From assembly GCA_022340805.1 (NCBI GenBank), contig JAJDNF010000030.1:1-64000 (forward strand): DNA of 64,000 bases. The letters run 5' to 3'. The notes below the pieces were generated by a model. That model had not been told where the DNA came from, made no database searches, and was given only the letters and a program-made list of their open reading frames with translations. Both the position numbers and the translations under genes were made by a program. Below are positions 18,436 through 27,542 of this stretch, piece by piece. How positions within the stretch are numbered: the stretch's first letter is position 1; every line of letters begins with the position of its first letter. This DNA is from Chromatiaceae bacterium (GTDB lineage: Bacteria; Pseudomonadota; Gammaproteobacteria; Chromatiales; Chromatiaceae).

Positions 18436-19253
18436 GCGCGGTACAGGAATTCTTTCGGCGAGACCGGGTATTCGATTTCATGGTGCCCAAGGTGGTCGAC
18501 GGGCTCGATCTGTCGCATGGCACGGTGCTGTACATGGAAGATGTCTCGGTCGCGTTCGATGGCTTCAAGGCGATAAACAACCTCAATTTTTATGTCAACG
18601 CCGGCGAGTTGCGTTGCCTGATCGGTCCGAATGGCGCTGGCAAGACCACGATGATGGACATCATCACCGGCAAGACCCGGCCCGACACCGGCACCTGCTG
18701 GTTCGGTGCACGCATGAACCTGCTGCAGATGAGCGAGCCGGAGATCGCGCGCGCCGGTATCGGCCGCAAGTTCCAGAAACCGACCGTGTTCGAATATCAC
18801 AGCGTGTTCGAGAACCTCGAACTGTCGATGGCTGGGCCGAAGGGTGTGTGGCGCACGCTGCGTGCGCGTCTGAGCGCGTTGGACCACGAGCGGATCGACG
18901 AGGTGCTCGAGCTGATCGGTCTGAGCGATGAGGCGCAGCGCCTGGCGGGTGCCTTGTCACATGGCCAGAAGCAGTGGCTCGAGATCGGTATGCTGCTGAT
19001 GCAGAATCCCTTGCTGCTGCTGGTGGACGAACCGGCCGCCGGGATGACGCATCAGGAGATGGACCGTACCGTCGAGCTGCTCACCTCGCTGGCCGGCGAA
19101 CACTCGGTGGTGGTGGTCGAACACGACATGGATTTCGTGCGCGCACTGAATTCGCGCGTTACCGTGCTGCACCAGGGTTCGGTGCTGGCCGAGGGCAATA
19201 TGGACCAGGTGCAGAACGACCCGAAGGTCGTGGAGGTGTACCTTGGTGAATGA
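18432..19253 (+). CDS. urtD: Urea ABC transporter ATP-binding protein UrtD
   Basis: UrtD is a LivG-type ATPase energising urea uptake. The 273-aa protein has Walker A GPNGAGKTT, a Q-loop region at GIGRKFQKPTVFE, an ABC signature in the form LSHGQKQWLEIG, Walker B LLLLVDEPAAGMT, and the switch His in VVVVEHDMDFV. SHGQKQ instead of SGGQ is typical of UrtD. The GTG start at 18432 overlaps the urtC stop by four bases. Its N-terminal 30 residues precede the first strand (VSVAFDGFKAI). Confidence 0.94.
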   Translation: MSAVQEFFRRDRVFDFMVPKVVDGLDLSHGTVLYMEDVSVAFDGFKAINNLNFYVNAGELRCLIGPNGAGKTTMMDIITGKTRPDTGTCWFGARMNLLQMSEPEIARAGIGRKFQKPTVFEYHSVFENLELSMAGPKGVWRTLRARLSALDHERIDEVLELIGLSDEAQRLAGALSHGQKQWLEIGMLLMQNPLLLLVDEPAAGMTHQEMDRTVELLTSLAGEHSVVVVEHDMDFVRALNSRVTVLHQGSVLAEGNMDQVQNDPKVVEVYLGE

Positions 19254-19274
19254 CTCCGCTTCGCCGGTGACGAC

Positions 19275-19970
19275 ATGCTGAAGATCGAGCAACTCAACCA
19301 GTTCTATGGTCAGTCGCACACGCTGTGGGATCTCGACCTCGACGTTCCGGAAGGCCAGTGTACCGTGTTGATGGGGCGCAACGGGGTCGGTAAGACCACG
19401 CTGCTGCAATGCATCATGGGCCTGTTGGCAGTCAGATCGGGCAGTATGCAATACGACGGCAAAGACCTGACCCGTGTAGGTGCCGAGCAGCGCGCCGGAC
19501 TCGGCATCGGCTATGTGCCGCAGGGGCGCCAGGTCTTTCCCTTGTTGAGTGTCGAGGAGAACCTGCTTATCGGGCTGCCGGCGCGCCGTGACGGTCTGCG
19601 CAGGATCCCGGAGTTCATCTTCGAGCTGTTTCCGGTGCTGAGAGAGATGCTCGGCCGGCGTGGCGGGGACCTGTCCGGCGGTCAGCAGCAGCAGCTGGCG
19701 ATTGGCCGGGCGTTGGTTACCGACCCGCGCCTGCTGATCCTCGACGAGCCGACCGAGGGCATACAGCCGAATATCGTCGCCGAAATCGGCAGCATCGTGC
19801 GGCGCCTAAATCGCGAGATGGGGTTGACCGTGCTGTTGGTGGAACAGAAGCTGCCGTTTGCGCGCAAGGTCGCCGACCGTTTCTGCCTGCTCGACCGCGG
19901 CCGGGCCGTCGCTACCGGCGCGATGGGCGAGTTGAACGAAGATCTGATCCAGCAATACCTGACCGTATAG
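19275..19970 (+). CDS. urtE: Urea ABC transporter ATP-binding protein UrtE
   Basis: UrtE is the LivF-type second ATPase. The 231-aa protein starts LKIEQLNQFYGQSHTLWD and shows Walker A GRNGVGKTT, signature LSGGQQQQLAIGRALV, Walker B LLILDEPTEGIQPNI, and switch His region LVEQKLPFARKVAD, where the usual His is Gln as in other UrtE/LivF proteins. It starts 21 bases after urtD and completes the transporter. Confidence 0.94.
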   Translation: MLKIEQLNQFYGQSHTLWDLDLDVPEGQCTVLMGRNGVGKTTLLQCIMGLLAVRSGSMQYDGKDLTRVGAEQRAGLGIGYVPQGRQVFPLLSVEENLLIGLPARRDGLRRIPEFIFELFPVLREMLGRRGGDLSGGQQQQLAIGRALVTDPRLLILDEPTEGIQPNIVAEIGSIVRRLNREMGLTVLLVEQKLPFARKVADRFCLLDRGRAVATGAMGELNEDLIQQYLTV

Positions 19971-19990
19971 GCTTATACTCGAGGGCCGTG

Positions 19991-20158
19991 ATGAAAGCAT
20001 TTTCCCTGACGATTCCACTGTTCGGCCTGGTTGGCGTTGCGCATGCGCATGTCGCTGGACTGCCACCGTTGCAGCATGCGCTGGAGCACGGCTGGTTGGC
20101 ACTGGTCGTGGCGCCGTTGGTGCTGCTGGCGTTGCCACTGCTGCGCGGTCGCCGCTGA
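19991..20158 (+). CDS. Small His-containing membrane peptide between urtE and ureD
   Basis: A 55-aa open frame starts at ATG 19991, just past urtE and 11 bases before ureD. It encodes a hydrophobic N-terminal segment resembling a signal peptide (LTIPLFGLVGVAHAH), a short loop with His18, His20, His29 and His33, and a membrane helix (LALVVAPLVLLALPLL) ending in basic residues. Placement inside the urea operon and the His pattern suggest a role linked to urea or nickel, but I recognise no named family. Translation is inferred, not shown. Confidence 0.55.
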   Translation: MKAFSLTIPLFGLVGVAHAHVAGLPPLQHALEHGWLALVVAPLVLLALPLLRGRR

Positions 20159-20169
20159 TCGGGACGCCA

Positions 20170-21009
20170 ATGGCCGTCGCCGCCGAACAGTTCCCGCGTA
20201 CCCAGGGCTGGCAGGCGGGACTGCAGCTGGGCTTCCGCGCCCAGGGGCGACGCACCGTGCTGGCCGAGCGCCGACGGCACGGCCCGCTGGCCGTGCAGCG
20301 TCCGTTCTACCCCGAGGGCGAGGTCTGCCATGTCTACCTGCTGCACCCGCCGGGCGGTGTGGTTGGCGGTGACGAACTCGCGATCCGGGTGCAGCTGGGC
20401 CAGGGGTCGCAGGCGCTGCTGACCACTCCGGGTGCGACCAAGTTCTACCGCAGCGCCGGCCGGCGCGCGCGCCAGACCCAGCACCTGCAGGTTGCAGCCG
20501 GCGCGACGCTGGAGTGGCTGCCCCAGGAAAACATCTTCTTCGCCGGCGCCCGGGTGACGCTGGACACCCGGGTCGAGCTGCACCGCGACGCGCATCTCGC
20601 GCTGTGGGAGATCCACTGCCTCGGCCGCCCGGTGATCGGCGAGAGTTTCGACAGCGGCCATATCGACAGTCGCCTGGCGCTGCTGCGCGACGGCATCCCG
20701 GTGCTGCTCGATCGACAGCGCATTGCGCCTGACAATCGTGCCCGACTGTCGCTGATGGCCGGCTGTGCGGTAGGCGGTACCCTGTTGATCAGCCACGCCG
20801 GCCAGGACGATCTGGCTGCATGCCGTGAACTGCTGTTTGCCGGCGGGTCGGATTACACCGGCGCCACGCTGATCGACGACATCCTGCTCGTGCGTCACCT
20901 CGGTGACTCCACCGAGACTGTGCGACGCCTGTTCACCGAGATCTGGCAGACCCTGCGGCCAGGCACCCTGGGTCGCTCGCCGAACGTGCCACGGATCTGG
21001 GCCACCTGA
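20170..21009 (+). CDS. ureD: Urease accessory protein UreD
   Basis: UreD binds apo-urease and with UreF and UreG forms the nickel-insertion complex. The 279-aa protein shows the family blocks GVVGGDELAIRV, TTPGATKFYRS, LEWLPQENIFF and GRPVIGESF. The first ATG at 20170 gives the usual UreD N-terminus (W-x-A-x-L-x-L-x-F). It opens the ureDABCEFG cluster directly behind the transporter genes. Confidence 0.95.
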   Translation: MAVAAEQFPRTQGWQAGLQLGFRAQGRRTVLAERRRHGPLAVQRPFYPEGEVCHVYLLHPPGGVVGGDELAIRVQLGQGSQALLTTPGATKFYRSAGRRARQTQHLQVAAGATLEWLPQENIFFAGARVTLDTRVELHRDAHLALWEIHCLGRPVIGESFDSGHIDSRLALLRDGIPVLLDRQRIAPDNRARLSLMAGCAVGGTLLISHAGQDDLAACRELLFAGGSDYTGATLIDDILLVRHLGDSTETVRRLFTEIWQTLRPGTLGRSPNVPRIWAT

Positions 21010-21039
21010 AGAAACCTCGACAAGCAAGAGCGGAGCACC

Positions 21040-21342
21040 ATGGAGCTGACCCCGAGAGAAAAAGACAAGCTGCTGCTGTTCACCGCGGCGCTGCTGGCCG
21101 AGCGACGCAAAGAGCGCGGTCTGAAGCTGAACTACCCCGAGGCGGTCGCCTATATCAGCGCCGCGATCATGGAGGGTGCACGCGACGGACGCAGCGTGGC
21201 CGAGCTGATGGATCACGGCCGCACCCTGCTTGGCCGCGACGACGTGATGGACGGCATCGCCGAGATGATTCCCGAGGTGCAGGTCGAGGCGACCTTCCCC
21301 GATGGCACCAAGCTGGTCACCGTGCATGACCCGATCGTCTGA
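21040..21342 (+). CDS. ureA: Urease gamma subunit
   Basis: UreA is the small structural subunit of the (UreABC)3 nickel enzyme that hydrolyses urea to ammonia and carbamate. The 100-aa length is exact for the family. The sequence begins [20 protein letters not shown] and contains [21 protein letters not shown] and [20 protein letters not shown], all family marks. GGAGC precedes the ATG. An unusual 144-bp gap separates it from ureB. Confidence 0.97.
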   Translation: MELTPREKDKLLLFTAALLAERRKERGLKLNYPEAVAYISAAIMEGARDGRSVAELMDHGRTLLGRDDVMDGIAEMIPEVQVEATFPDGTKLVTVHDPIV

Positions 21343-21356
21343 GTTCCTGTCAATCA

Positions 21357-21434
21357 CGCAGGGCACAAAGGCATTCGGCTGCGCAAGCTGGCGAACGGGC
21401 TGAGGGGAAGCCTGCGCGCCCGTTCCGCCCTGCG
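21357..21434 (+). other. Nested stem-loop in the ureA-ureB gap
   Basis: Two perfect 8-bp stems are nested: an outer CGCAGGGC (21357-21364) with GCCCTGCG (21427-21434), and an inner GAACGGGC (21393-21400) with GCCCGTTC (21418-21425), with only one base between them on the 3' side. There is no T-tract. In a transcript it would form a bulged long hairpin between two subunit genes needed in equal amounts. Confidence 0.6.
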
Positions 21435-21486
21435 CGGTGCAATATTACTGAGCCCCGCCAGTTCGGGGTGCTGAGGAGAGACAGCG

Positions 21487-21807
21487 ATGATTCCAGGTGA
21501 GGTGATCGCCGCGGCAGGCGAGATCGAGCTGAACGCGGGGCGCAAGACGGTGACCCTGTCGGTCGCCAACACCGGTGACCGGCCTATCCAGGTCGGCTCG
21601 CACTACCACTTCTATGAAACCAACGAGGCGCTGCGTTTCGAGCGTGACAGGGCGCGCGGCTATCGCCTCAATATCGCCGCCGGGACCGCGGTGCGTTTCG
21701 AGCCCGGCCAGACCCGCGAGGTGGAGCTGGTGGCCTATGCCGGCGATCGCCACGTGTACGGCTTTCGCGGCCATGTGATGGGCGCATTGGACAAGGGTGC
21801 GAACTGA
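21487..21807 (+). CDS. ureB: Urease beta subunit
   Basis: UreB is the second structural subunit of urease. The 106-aa protein starts [19 protein letters not shown] and contains the strongly conserved [14 protein letters not shown] and [17 protein letters not shown] blocks. GAGGAGAG precedes the ATG. The stop TGA overlaps the ureC start (ATGG) by one base, so the two are translationally coupled. Confidence 0.97.
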   Translation: MIPGEVIAAAGEIELNAGRKTVTLSVANTGDRPIQVGSHYHFYETNEALRFERDRARGYRLNIAAGTAVRFEPGQTREVELVAYAGDRHVYGFRGHVMGALDKGAN

Positions 21808-23510
21808 TGGCGAAGATCAGCCGGCAGGCCTATGCGGAGATGTACGGACCCACAGTCGGCGACCGGGTGCGGCTGGCCGACAGCGAGCTGTTCATCCAGG
21901 TCGAGGAAGACCGCACCGTGTATGGCGACGAGGTCAAGTTCGGTGGCGGCAAGGTGATCCGCGACGGCATGGGGCAGAGCCAGCAACCGGCCAGCGAGGT
22001 GGTCGATGTGGTGATCACCAATGCGCTGATCCTCGATCACTGGGGCGTTGTCAAGGCCGATGTCGGCATCAAGAACGGTCGCATCGTCGGCATCGGCAAG
22101 GCCGGCAACCCGGATGTGCAGCCGGGTGTCGACATCGTGATCGGTCCGGGCACCGAGGCCATCGCCGGCGAAGGGCAGATCCTGACCGCCGGGGGGATCG
22201 ACTCGCACATCCATTTCATCTGCCCGCAGCAGATCGATGAGGCGCTGATGTCGGGGGTGACCACGATGCTCGGCGGCGGCACCGGCCCTGCGACCGGCAC
22301 CAATGCGACCACGTGCACGCCGGGACCGTGGAACATCCAGCGCATGCTGCAGGCCGCGGACGCGTTCCCGGTGAATCTCGGTTTTCTCGGCAAGGGCAAT
22401 GCCTCGCGGCCGGGGCCATTGTCGGAGCAGATAGCGGCCGGGGCGATCGGTCTGAAGCTGCACGAGGACTGGGGCACGACCCCGGCGGCGATCGACAACT
22501 GTCTTACCGTGGCCGAGAACTTCGACGTCCAGGTCGCGATTCACACCGACACGCTGAACGAGTCGGGATTCGTCGAGGACACGCTGGCGGCCATCGCCGG
22601 GCGCACCATCCACACCTACCACACCGAGGGTGCCGGCGGTGGGCATGCGCCGGACATCATCAAGGCCTGCGGATACAGCAATATCCTGCCCTCGTCGACC
22701 AATCCGACCCGGCCATACACGGTCAATACCGTCGACGAGCACCTCGACATGCTGATGGTCTGTCATCATCTGTCGCCGTCGATCGCCGAGGACGTGGCGT
22801 TCGCCGAGTCGCGCATCCGGCGCGAGACGATTGCCGCCGAGGACATCCTGCACGACCTCGGGGCATTCTCGATGATCGCCTCGGACTCGCAGGCGATGGG
22901 CCGGGTCGGCGAGGTGATCACGCGTACCTGGCAGACCGCGCACAAAATGAAGGTGCAGCGCGGCAGCCTGGCTGGTGATCCGTCAAAGCACGACAATCTG
23001 CGCGCACGCCGCTACATTGCAAAATACACGATCAACCCGGCAATCACCCACGGCATCTCGCACGAGGTCGGGTCGGTCGAAGTCGGCAAGCTGGCCGACC
23101 TGGTGCTGTGGAGGCCGGCCTTCTTCGGCACCAAACCGAGCCTGATCATCAAGGCGGGCATGATCGCGGCCGCGCCGATGGGTGACCCGAACGCGTCAAT
23201 CCCGACCCCGCAGCCGGTCCACTATCGTCCGATGTTCGGTGCAATGGGCGGTGCACGGCATGCGACCCGTATGACCTTCCTGTCCCAGATCGCCTACGAG
23301 GCCGACGTGCACCGTCACCTCGGTCTCGAATCGCTGGTCGGCATGGTGCGTGACTGCCGCGGCGTGCAGAAGGCCGACATGTTACACAACGCCTGGCAGC
23401 CGACGATCGAGGTGGATCCGCAGACCTACGAGGTGCGTGCGGACGGCGAACTGCTGAGCTGCGAACCGGCCGAGGTGCTGCCGATGGCGCAGCGCTACTT
23501 CCTGTTCTGA
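21807..23510 (+). CDS. ureC: Urease alpha (catalytic) subunit
   Basis: UreC carries the dinickel centre. The 567-aa protein shows every key feature: the metal-binding SHIHFICP, Lys217 in GLKLHEDWG that becomes the carbamylated bridge, the [15 protein letters not shown] block, and the flap Cys319-His320 in MVCHHLSPS. The length equals that of well-studied bacterial alpha subunits. It is coupled to ureB and followed by the accessory genes, so the enzyme should be complete and active. Confidence 0.98.
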   Translation: MAKISRQAYAEMYGPTVGDRVRLADSELFIQVEEDRTVYGDEVKFGGGKVIRDGMGQSQQPASEVVDVVITNALILDHWGVVKADVGIKNGRIVGIGKAGNPDVQPGVDIVIGPGTEAIAGEGQILTAGGIDSHIHFICPQQIDEALMSGVTTMLGGGTGPATGTNATTCTPGPWNIQRMLQAADAFPVNLGFLGKGNASRPGPLSEQIAAGAIGLKLHEDWGTTPAAIDNCLTVAENFDVQVAIHTDTLNESGFVEDTLAAIAGRTIHTYHTEGAGGGHAPDIIKACGYSNILPSSTNPTRPYTVNTVDEHLDMLMVCHHLSPSIAEDVAFAESRIRRETIAAEDILHDLGAFSMIASDSQAMGRVGEVITRTWQTAHKMKVQRGSLAGDPSKHDNLRARRYIAKYTINPAITHGISHEVGSVEVGKLADLVLWRPAFFGTKPSLIIKAGMIAAAPMGDPNASIPTPQPVHYRPMFGAMGGARHATRMTFLSQIAYEADVHRHLGLESLVGMVRDCRGVQKADMLHNAWQPTIEVDPQTYEVRADGELLSCEPAEVLPMAQRYFLF

Positions 23511-23519
23511 TCGGAAGGC

Positions 23520-24035
23520 GTGACGGCCATGCTCGAACTCACCCGACGGATTGCGCACGGCGACGCCAGCGTGACCCTGACCCTGCCGCTGGACAGGCGC
23601 ATCCGCAGTCGCCTGCGCGTGACGCTCGATGACGGCACTGCGGCCGGCGTGTTTCTCGAACGCGGTCAGGTGTTGCGCGATGGCGACCTGCTCGGCACAG
23701 TCGACGGCCTGGTCGTACGGGTCAGGGCGGCCAGCGAGCCGCTGTCTGAGGTGCGCTGCCCCGACCGGCTGATGATGGCGCGTGCCTGCTACCATCTCGG
23801 CAACCGGCATGTGCCGCTGCAGATTGCAGACGGCCTGCTGCGCTACCAGCACGACCACGTCCTCGACGATATGCTGCGTGGCCTCGGACTGCAGCCTGGC
23901 CTTGTCCAGGCGCCGTTCGAACCCGAGGCGGGTGCCTACGGCGGCAGTGCCCAGGCACACCCCCACCGGCATGACAAAGACCACAATCACCATCACGGCC
24001 ATGCCGGGCATGCACACGACGATCATGCCGGCTGA
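23520..24035 (+). CDS. ureE: Urease accessory protein UreE (nickel chaperone)
   Basis: UreE delivers Ni2+ to the UreDFG complex. The 171-aa protein has the N-terminal UreE domain ([20 protein letters not shown]), the central metal-binding domain with [13 protein letters not shown], and a His-rich C-terminal tail ([20 protein letters not shown]) that stores nickel. The start is ATG 23520 or 23529; both lie within nine bases. The coding end overlaps ureF by 11 bases. Confidence 0.95.
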   Translation: MTAMLELTRRIAHGDASVTLTLPLDRRIRSRLRVTLDDGTAAGVFLERGQVLRDGDLLGTVDGLVVRVRAASEPLSEVRCPDRLMMARACYHLGNRHVPLQIADGLLRYQHDHVLDDMLRGLGLQPGLVQAPFEPEAGAYGGSAQAHPHRHDKDHNHHHGHAGHAHDDHAG

Positions 24036-24717
24036 GCCATCGACCACGGACCCGCTCGGCCGCCTGCGGCTGATGCAGTTGATAAGCCCCGCACTGCCGA
24101 TCGGGGCCTTCACCTACTCGCAGGGACTCGAGTGGGCGGTCGAGGCGGGCTGGGTACGCAGTGCGCCAAGCCTGGTCGATTGGCTCGGCGGCTTGATCGA
24201 CGATGGCCTGGCGCAACTCGAACTGCCGATCCTCGTGCGCCTTTACCGTTGCTGCGAACAAGCCGACCCGGACGCGCTCGCGTACTGGGGCCGGGTACTG
24301 TATGCCGCTCGCGAGACGCGCGAGCTGCGCGCCGAGGAGCGCAATCGCGCCCGCGCGCTGATCAGCCTGCTCGCCGATCTCGGTATCGGCCGGGCCAGGG
24401 ACTGGCGTGAGGCGTTGGGGCACTGCCAGGCCGCACCCTTCGCACTGGCTGCGGTGCAGTGGCAGATCGGTCTGCAGGATTGCGCGCTGGGCTATGCCTG
24501 GGGCTGGCTGGAGAACCAGGTCGCGGCGGCGATCAAGTTGGTCCCGCTCGGCCAGACAGACGGGCAGCGTGTACAGCTCGAGCTGGCCGGACACCTGCCG
24601 GGAGTCATTGAGCGCGCGCTGAACCTCGCAGACGAGGACATCGGCGCGAGCGCGCCGGCGCTGGCGATCGCCAGTGCGCGCCACGAGACCCAATATACCC
24701 GGCTGTTCCGCTCCTGA
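24025..24717 (+). CDS. ureF: Urease accessory protein UreF
   Basis: UreF is the all-helical partner of UreD and UreG in nickel insertion. The 230-aa protein contains [24 protein letters not shown] with the family signature, then [18 protein letters not shown] and the conserved [12 protein letters not shown]. The ATG at 24025 overlaps the 3' end of ureE by 11 bases, the usual coupled arrangement, and gives the expected length. Confidence 0.94.
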   Translation: MPAEPSTTDPLGRLRLMQLISPALPIGAFTYSQGLEWAVEAGWVRSAPSLVDWLGGLIDDGLAQLELPILVRLYRCCEQADPDALAYWGRVLYAARETRELRAEERNRARALISLLADLGIGRARDWREALGHCQAAPFALAAVQWQIGLQDCALGYAWGWLENQVAAAIKLVPLGQTDGQRVQLELAGHLPGVIERALNLADEDIGASAPALAIASARHETQYTRLFRS

Positions 24718-24794
24718 CCGGAGCTGCGGGTCAGGCCACGATCGCTTGTATTCCCGCGCCCTGTTGCGCGGCTTGAGTTGCTGAGGAGGCGGAT

Positions 24795-25424
24795 ATGACG
24801 ACGAACAAACAGGCATTGCGGGTCGGCGTCGGCGGCCCCGTCGGCTCCGGCAAGACCGCGCTGCTCGAGGTGCTGTGCAAGGCGCTGCGCGATCGCTACG
24901 ATATCGCGGTAGTCACCAACGACATCTACACGCAGGAGGATGCGCAGATCCTGATGCGTGCTCAGGCACTGCCGGTCGAGCGCATCGTTGGCGTCGAGAC
25001 CGGCGGCTGCCCGCATACCGCGATCCGCGAGGATGCATCGATGAACCTGGCCGCGGTCGAAGACCTGCAGCACAGGTTCCCGGCGCTCGACCTGGTGTTT
25101 ATTGAAAGCGGTGGCGACAACCTGTCGGCGACCTTCAGCCCCGAGCTGGCCGATCTGACCATCTACGTGATCGACGTTGCCGAGGGCGAGAAGATCCCGC
25201 GCAAGGGTGGTCCTGGCATAACCCGCTCGGACCTGCTGGTGATCAACAAGATCGATCTGGCGCCTTACGTCGGCGCCTCGCTCGAGGTCATGGCATCCGA
25301 CACGCGGCGAATGCGTGGTGATCGACCCTGGGTGTTTGCGAACATGAAGACCGGTGTGGGGCTGGACGAGATCGTCGCCTTCATCGAACGCGAGGGAATG
25401 CTGCCGGCGGCGCAGGCCAGCTGA
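24795..25424 (+). CDS. ureG: Urease accessory GTPase UreG
   Basis: UreG is the SIMIBI-class GTPase whose hydrolysis drives nickel transfer into urease. The 209-aa protein has the P-loop GGPVGSGKT (residues 13-21), the metal-binding CPH motif within [19 protein letters not shown], the switch [17 protein letters not shown], and [16 protein letters not shown] for guanine binding. GAGGAGG lies eight bases before the ATG. It closes the urease cluster. Confidence 0.96.
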   Translation: MTTNKQALRVGVGGPVGSGKTALLEVLCKALRDRYDIAVVTNDIYTQEDAQILMRAQALPVERIVGVETGGCPHTAIREDASMNLAAVEDLQHRFPALDLVFIESGGDNLSATFSPELADLTIYVIDVAEGEKIPRKGGPGITRSDLLVINKIDLAPYVGASLEVMASDTRRMRGDRPWVFANMKTGVGLDEIVAFIEREGMLPAAQAS

Positions 25425-25745
25425 CCCCGGTCGGGGGGTGGGCGAGTGGCAGCGCGGATCCATTGCTTGCATCTCAGACTGTCCGCTGAGCGGTGGTTCG
25501 TGGCGGGGGAAGCCTTTGGACGTTGCGGCCACACCGCGACGGCAGCCCCGCGGGCCCGGAAACTCGCGATGCGAAGGCCTGCCGGGTAGCGCAATTATGC
25601 GCGGCAGGCCCGCTGGCTGTGTGCCTGGCACGAACCCCGGGCAATGCGGGCGTGCAACGTGGCGGCGCGATTCCGGGTCAGCGCCAAGCGACCCTCGAGA
25701 AGATGTGCCGGCACTACTTTCACGTTTGCGAGCAGAGAAATATTC
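25425..25745. other. Gap between ureG and the antiporter gene
   Basis: No gene is supported in this 321-bp stretch. It contains an 8-bp perfect stem GGCCTGCC/GGCAGGCC (25576-25583 and 25603-25610) with an inner GCGC pair, which may end the urease transcript without a T-tract. The last part before 25746 is less GC-rich and carries AGAGAA as a weak ribosome site. Confidence 0.5.
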
Positions 25746-27476
25746 ATGACGCAGCACGATGTCACGTTGATCGCCACGGTGTCTGTGAGCCTGGGCCTCG
25801 CGTTTGGATTCGGGTTCCTGGCCCAGCGGCTGCGGCTGCCGCCCCTGGTCGGCTATCTGGTCGCCGGCGTGCTGGTCGGACCGATGCTGCCCGGCTATGC
25901 CGCCGATGGCTCTCTGGCTGGCCAGTTGGCGGAGATCGGCATCATGCTGATGATGTTTGGTGTCGGCCTGCACTTCTCGGTAGCGGATCTGCTGGCGGTG
26001 CGCCGACTGGCGATACCCGGTGCGGCCGGACAGATCGTGATCGCGACCGCCATCGGCACCGGCCTGACTCTGGCCTGGGGTTGGAGCCTGGGGGCCGGCC
26101 TGATATTCGGGCTGAGCCTGTCTGTGGCCAGTACCGTGGTCCTGCTCAGGGCCTTGGAAAACCGCAACGCGCTCACCACCGCCAACGGCCGGATCGCGGT
26201 GGGCTGGCTGATTGTCGAGGACCTGGCCATGGTGTTGACGCTGGTGCTGCTGCCGACCCTGGTCGAGGTGCTCGGCGGCGTCGCCGATTCCACGGCCCAG
26301 GTCGCACCTGACCAGAGCCTGCTGCTTACCCTGGCCATAACCCTGGTCAAGGTCTCGGGTTTCGTTGTCATTGCACTGGTATTCGGGCCGCGGGTACTAC
26401 CCTGGCTGCTACGCGAGGTGGCGCGCACCGGTTCCCGCGAGTTGTTCACCCTGGCCGTGCTGGCGATGGCCCTCGGGATTGCGTTCGTCGCCGCAACCCT
26501 GTTCGGGGTCTCGTTTGCGTTGGGTGCCTTCTTCGCCGGCATGGTGCTCAACAAGTCCGAACTCAGCCACAAGGCGGCGACCAATTCCCTGCCCCTGCAG
26601 GACGCCTTCGGGGTGTTGTTCTTCGTGTCTGTCGGCATGCTGTTCGACCCCTCGATCCTGGTCCGCGAGCCGGCCATGGTGGCTGCCGTGATGGGGCTGA
26701 TCCTGGTCGGCAAGTCTGCGGTGGCGCTGGCCATCGTGATACTGCTGGGCTATCCGCTCAGCACCGCCCTCACGGTCGCCGCCGCGCTGGCCCAGATTGG
26801 TGAGTTCTCTTTCATACTGGGCGGCCTGGGCCTGGGCTACGGATTGCTGGACAGCGAGGGATTCAACCTGATCCTGGCCGGTGCGCTGATCTCGATCATG
26901 CTGAACCCGCTGCTGTTCATCGGTGGGGATTGGCTGAGCGCCTGGGTCAGGACCAGGCCGCAGCTGAACCGGCGCTTCGAGGACGGGCGGATGGTGGCGC
27001 TGGGGCGGGTCCAGGCGGACCTGGACGCGGCCCGCGAGCAGGCCAAACAACACGCCGCCGCCAGCAAGACCTTCACCCCAGAGGAGCTGGCAGCCGCATT
27101 CCCGCTGTTCGCCGGCCTCACGCCCGAGCAGCGCGAGGTGCTGGTACTGCACTTCCAGCCGCATACCGCTGAACCCGGGGAGCGCATCATCCGGGCCGGC
27201 GACGCGGCCGACGCCCTTTACCTGATCTCCAAGGGCGAGGTCGAGGTCACGGTCGATGGGCGGCGGATCAACACCCGGGGTCCGGGCGAGTTCTTCGGGG
27301 AAATGGCCCTGCTGAGCGGTGATCGCCGTTCGGCCGATGTCACCGCCCTCGACTACAGCCGGTTTGCGGTGTTGAACGGGCGCGACTTTCACCGCTTCCT
27401 GCGCCGTTACCCTGAGATCCGCGCGCACATCGCGGCCCTCGCCGCCGAGCGCTCGCGTCAGGCCGCGGCGGGCTGA
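25746..27476 (+). CDS. CPA2 cation:proton antiporter with C-terminal cyclic-nucleotide-binding domain
   Basis: The 576-aa protein has a KefB/YbaL-type Na+/H+ exchanger domain in residues 1-395: FGFLAQRLRLPPLVGYLVAGVLVGP, ELAEIGIMLMMFGVGL-like helix, and ALAQIGEFSFIL. In place of the NAD-binding TrkA-N domain of Kef/YbaL, the C-terminus (about 455-560) holds a cNMP-binding fold with ERIIRAGDAADALYLISKGEVEV-type strands and the phosphate cassette FFGEMALLSGDRRSADV. It probably exchanges K+ or Na+ for H+ under control of a nucleotide ligand. The start at 25746 is supported by the helix starting at residue 6. Confidence 0.85.
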   Translation: MTQHDVTLIATVSVSLGLAFGFGFLAQRLRLPPLVGYLVAGVLVGPMLPGYAADGSLAGQLAEIGIMLMMFGVGLHFSVADLLAVRRLAIPGAAGQIVIATAIGTGLTLAWGWSLGAGLIFGLSLSVASTVVLLRALENRNALTTANGRIAVGWLIVEDLAMVLTLVLLPTLVEVLGGVADSTAQVAPDQSLLLTLAITLVKVSGFVVIALVFGPRVLPWLLREVARTGSRELFTLAVLAMALGIAFVAATLFGVSFALGAFFAGMVLNKSELSHKAATNSLPLQDAFGVLFFVSVGMLFDPSILVREPAMVAAVMGLILVGKSAVALAIVILLGYPLSTALTVAAALAQIGEFSFILGGLGLGYGLLDSEGFNLILAGALISIMLNPLLFIGGDWLSAWVRTRPQLNRRFEDGRMVALGRVQADLDAAREQAKQHAAASKTFTPEELAAAFPLFAGLTPEQREVLVLHFQPHTAEPGERIIRAGDAADALYLISKGEVEVTVDGRRINTRGPGEFFGEMALLSGDRRSADVTALDYSRFAVLNGRDFHRFLRRYPEIRAHIAALAAERSRQAAAG

Positions 27477-27542
27477 TCTCGATTCGGTCGGCCGCAACCG
27501 TGATGCAGGCCGGGCCCGCGGCTGGCGGACCTGCCGCAAATC

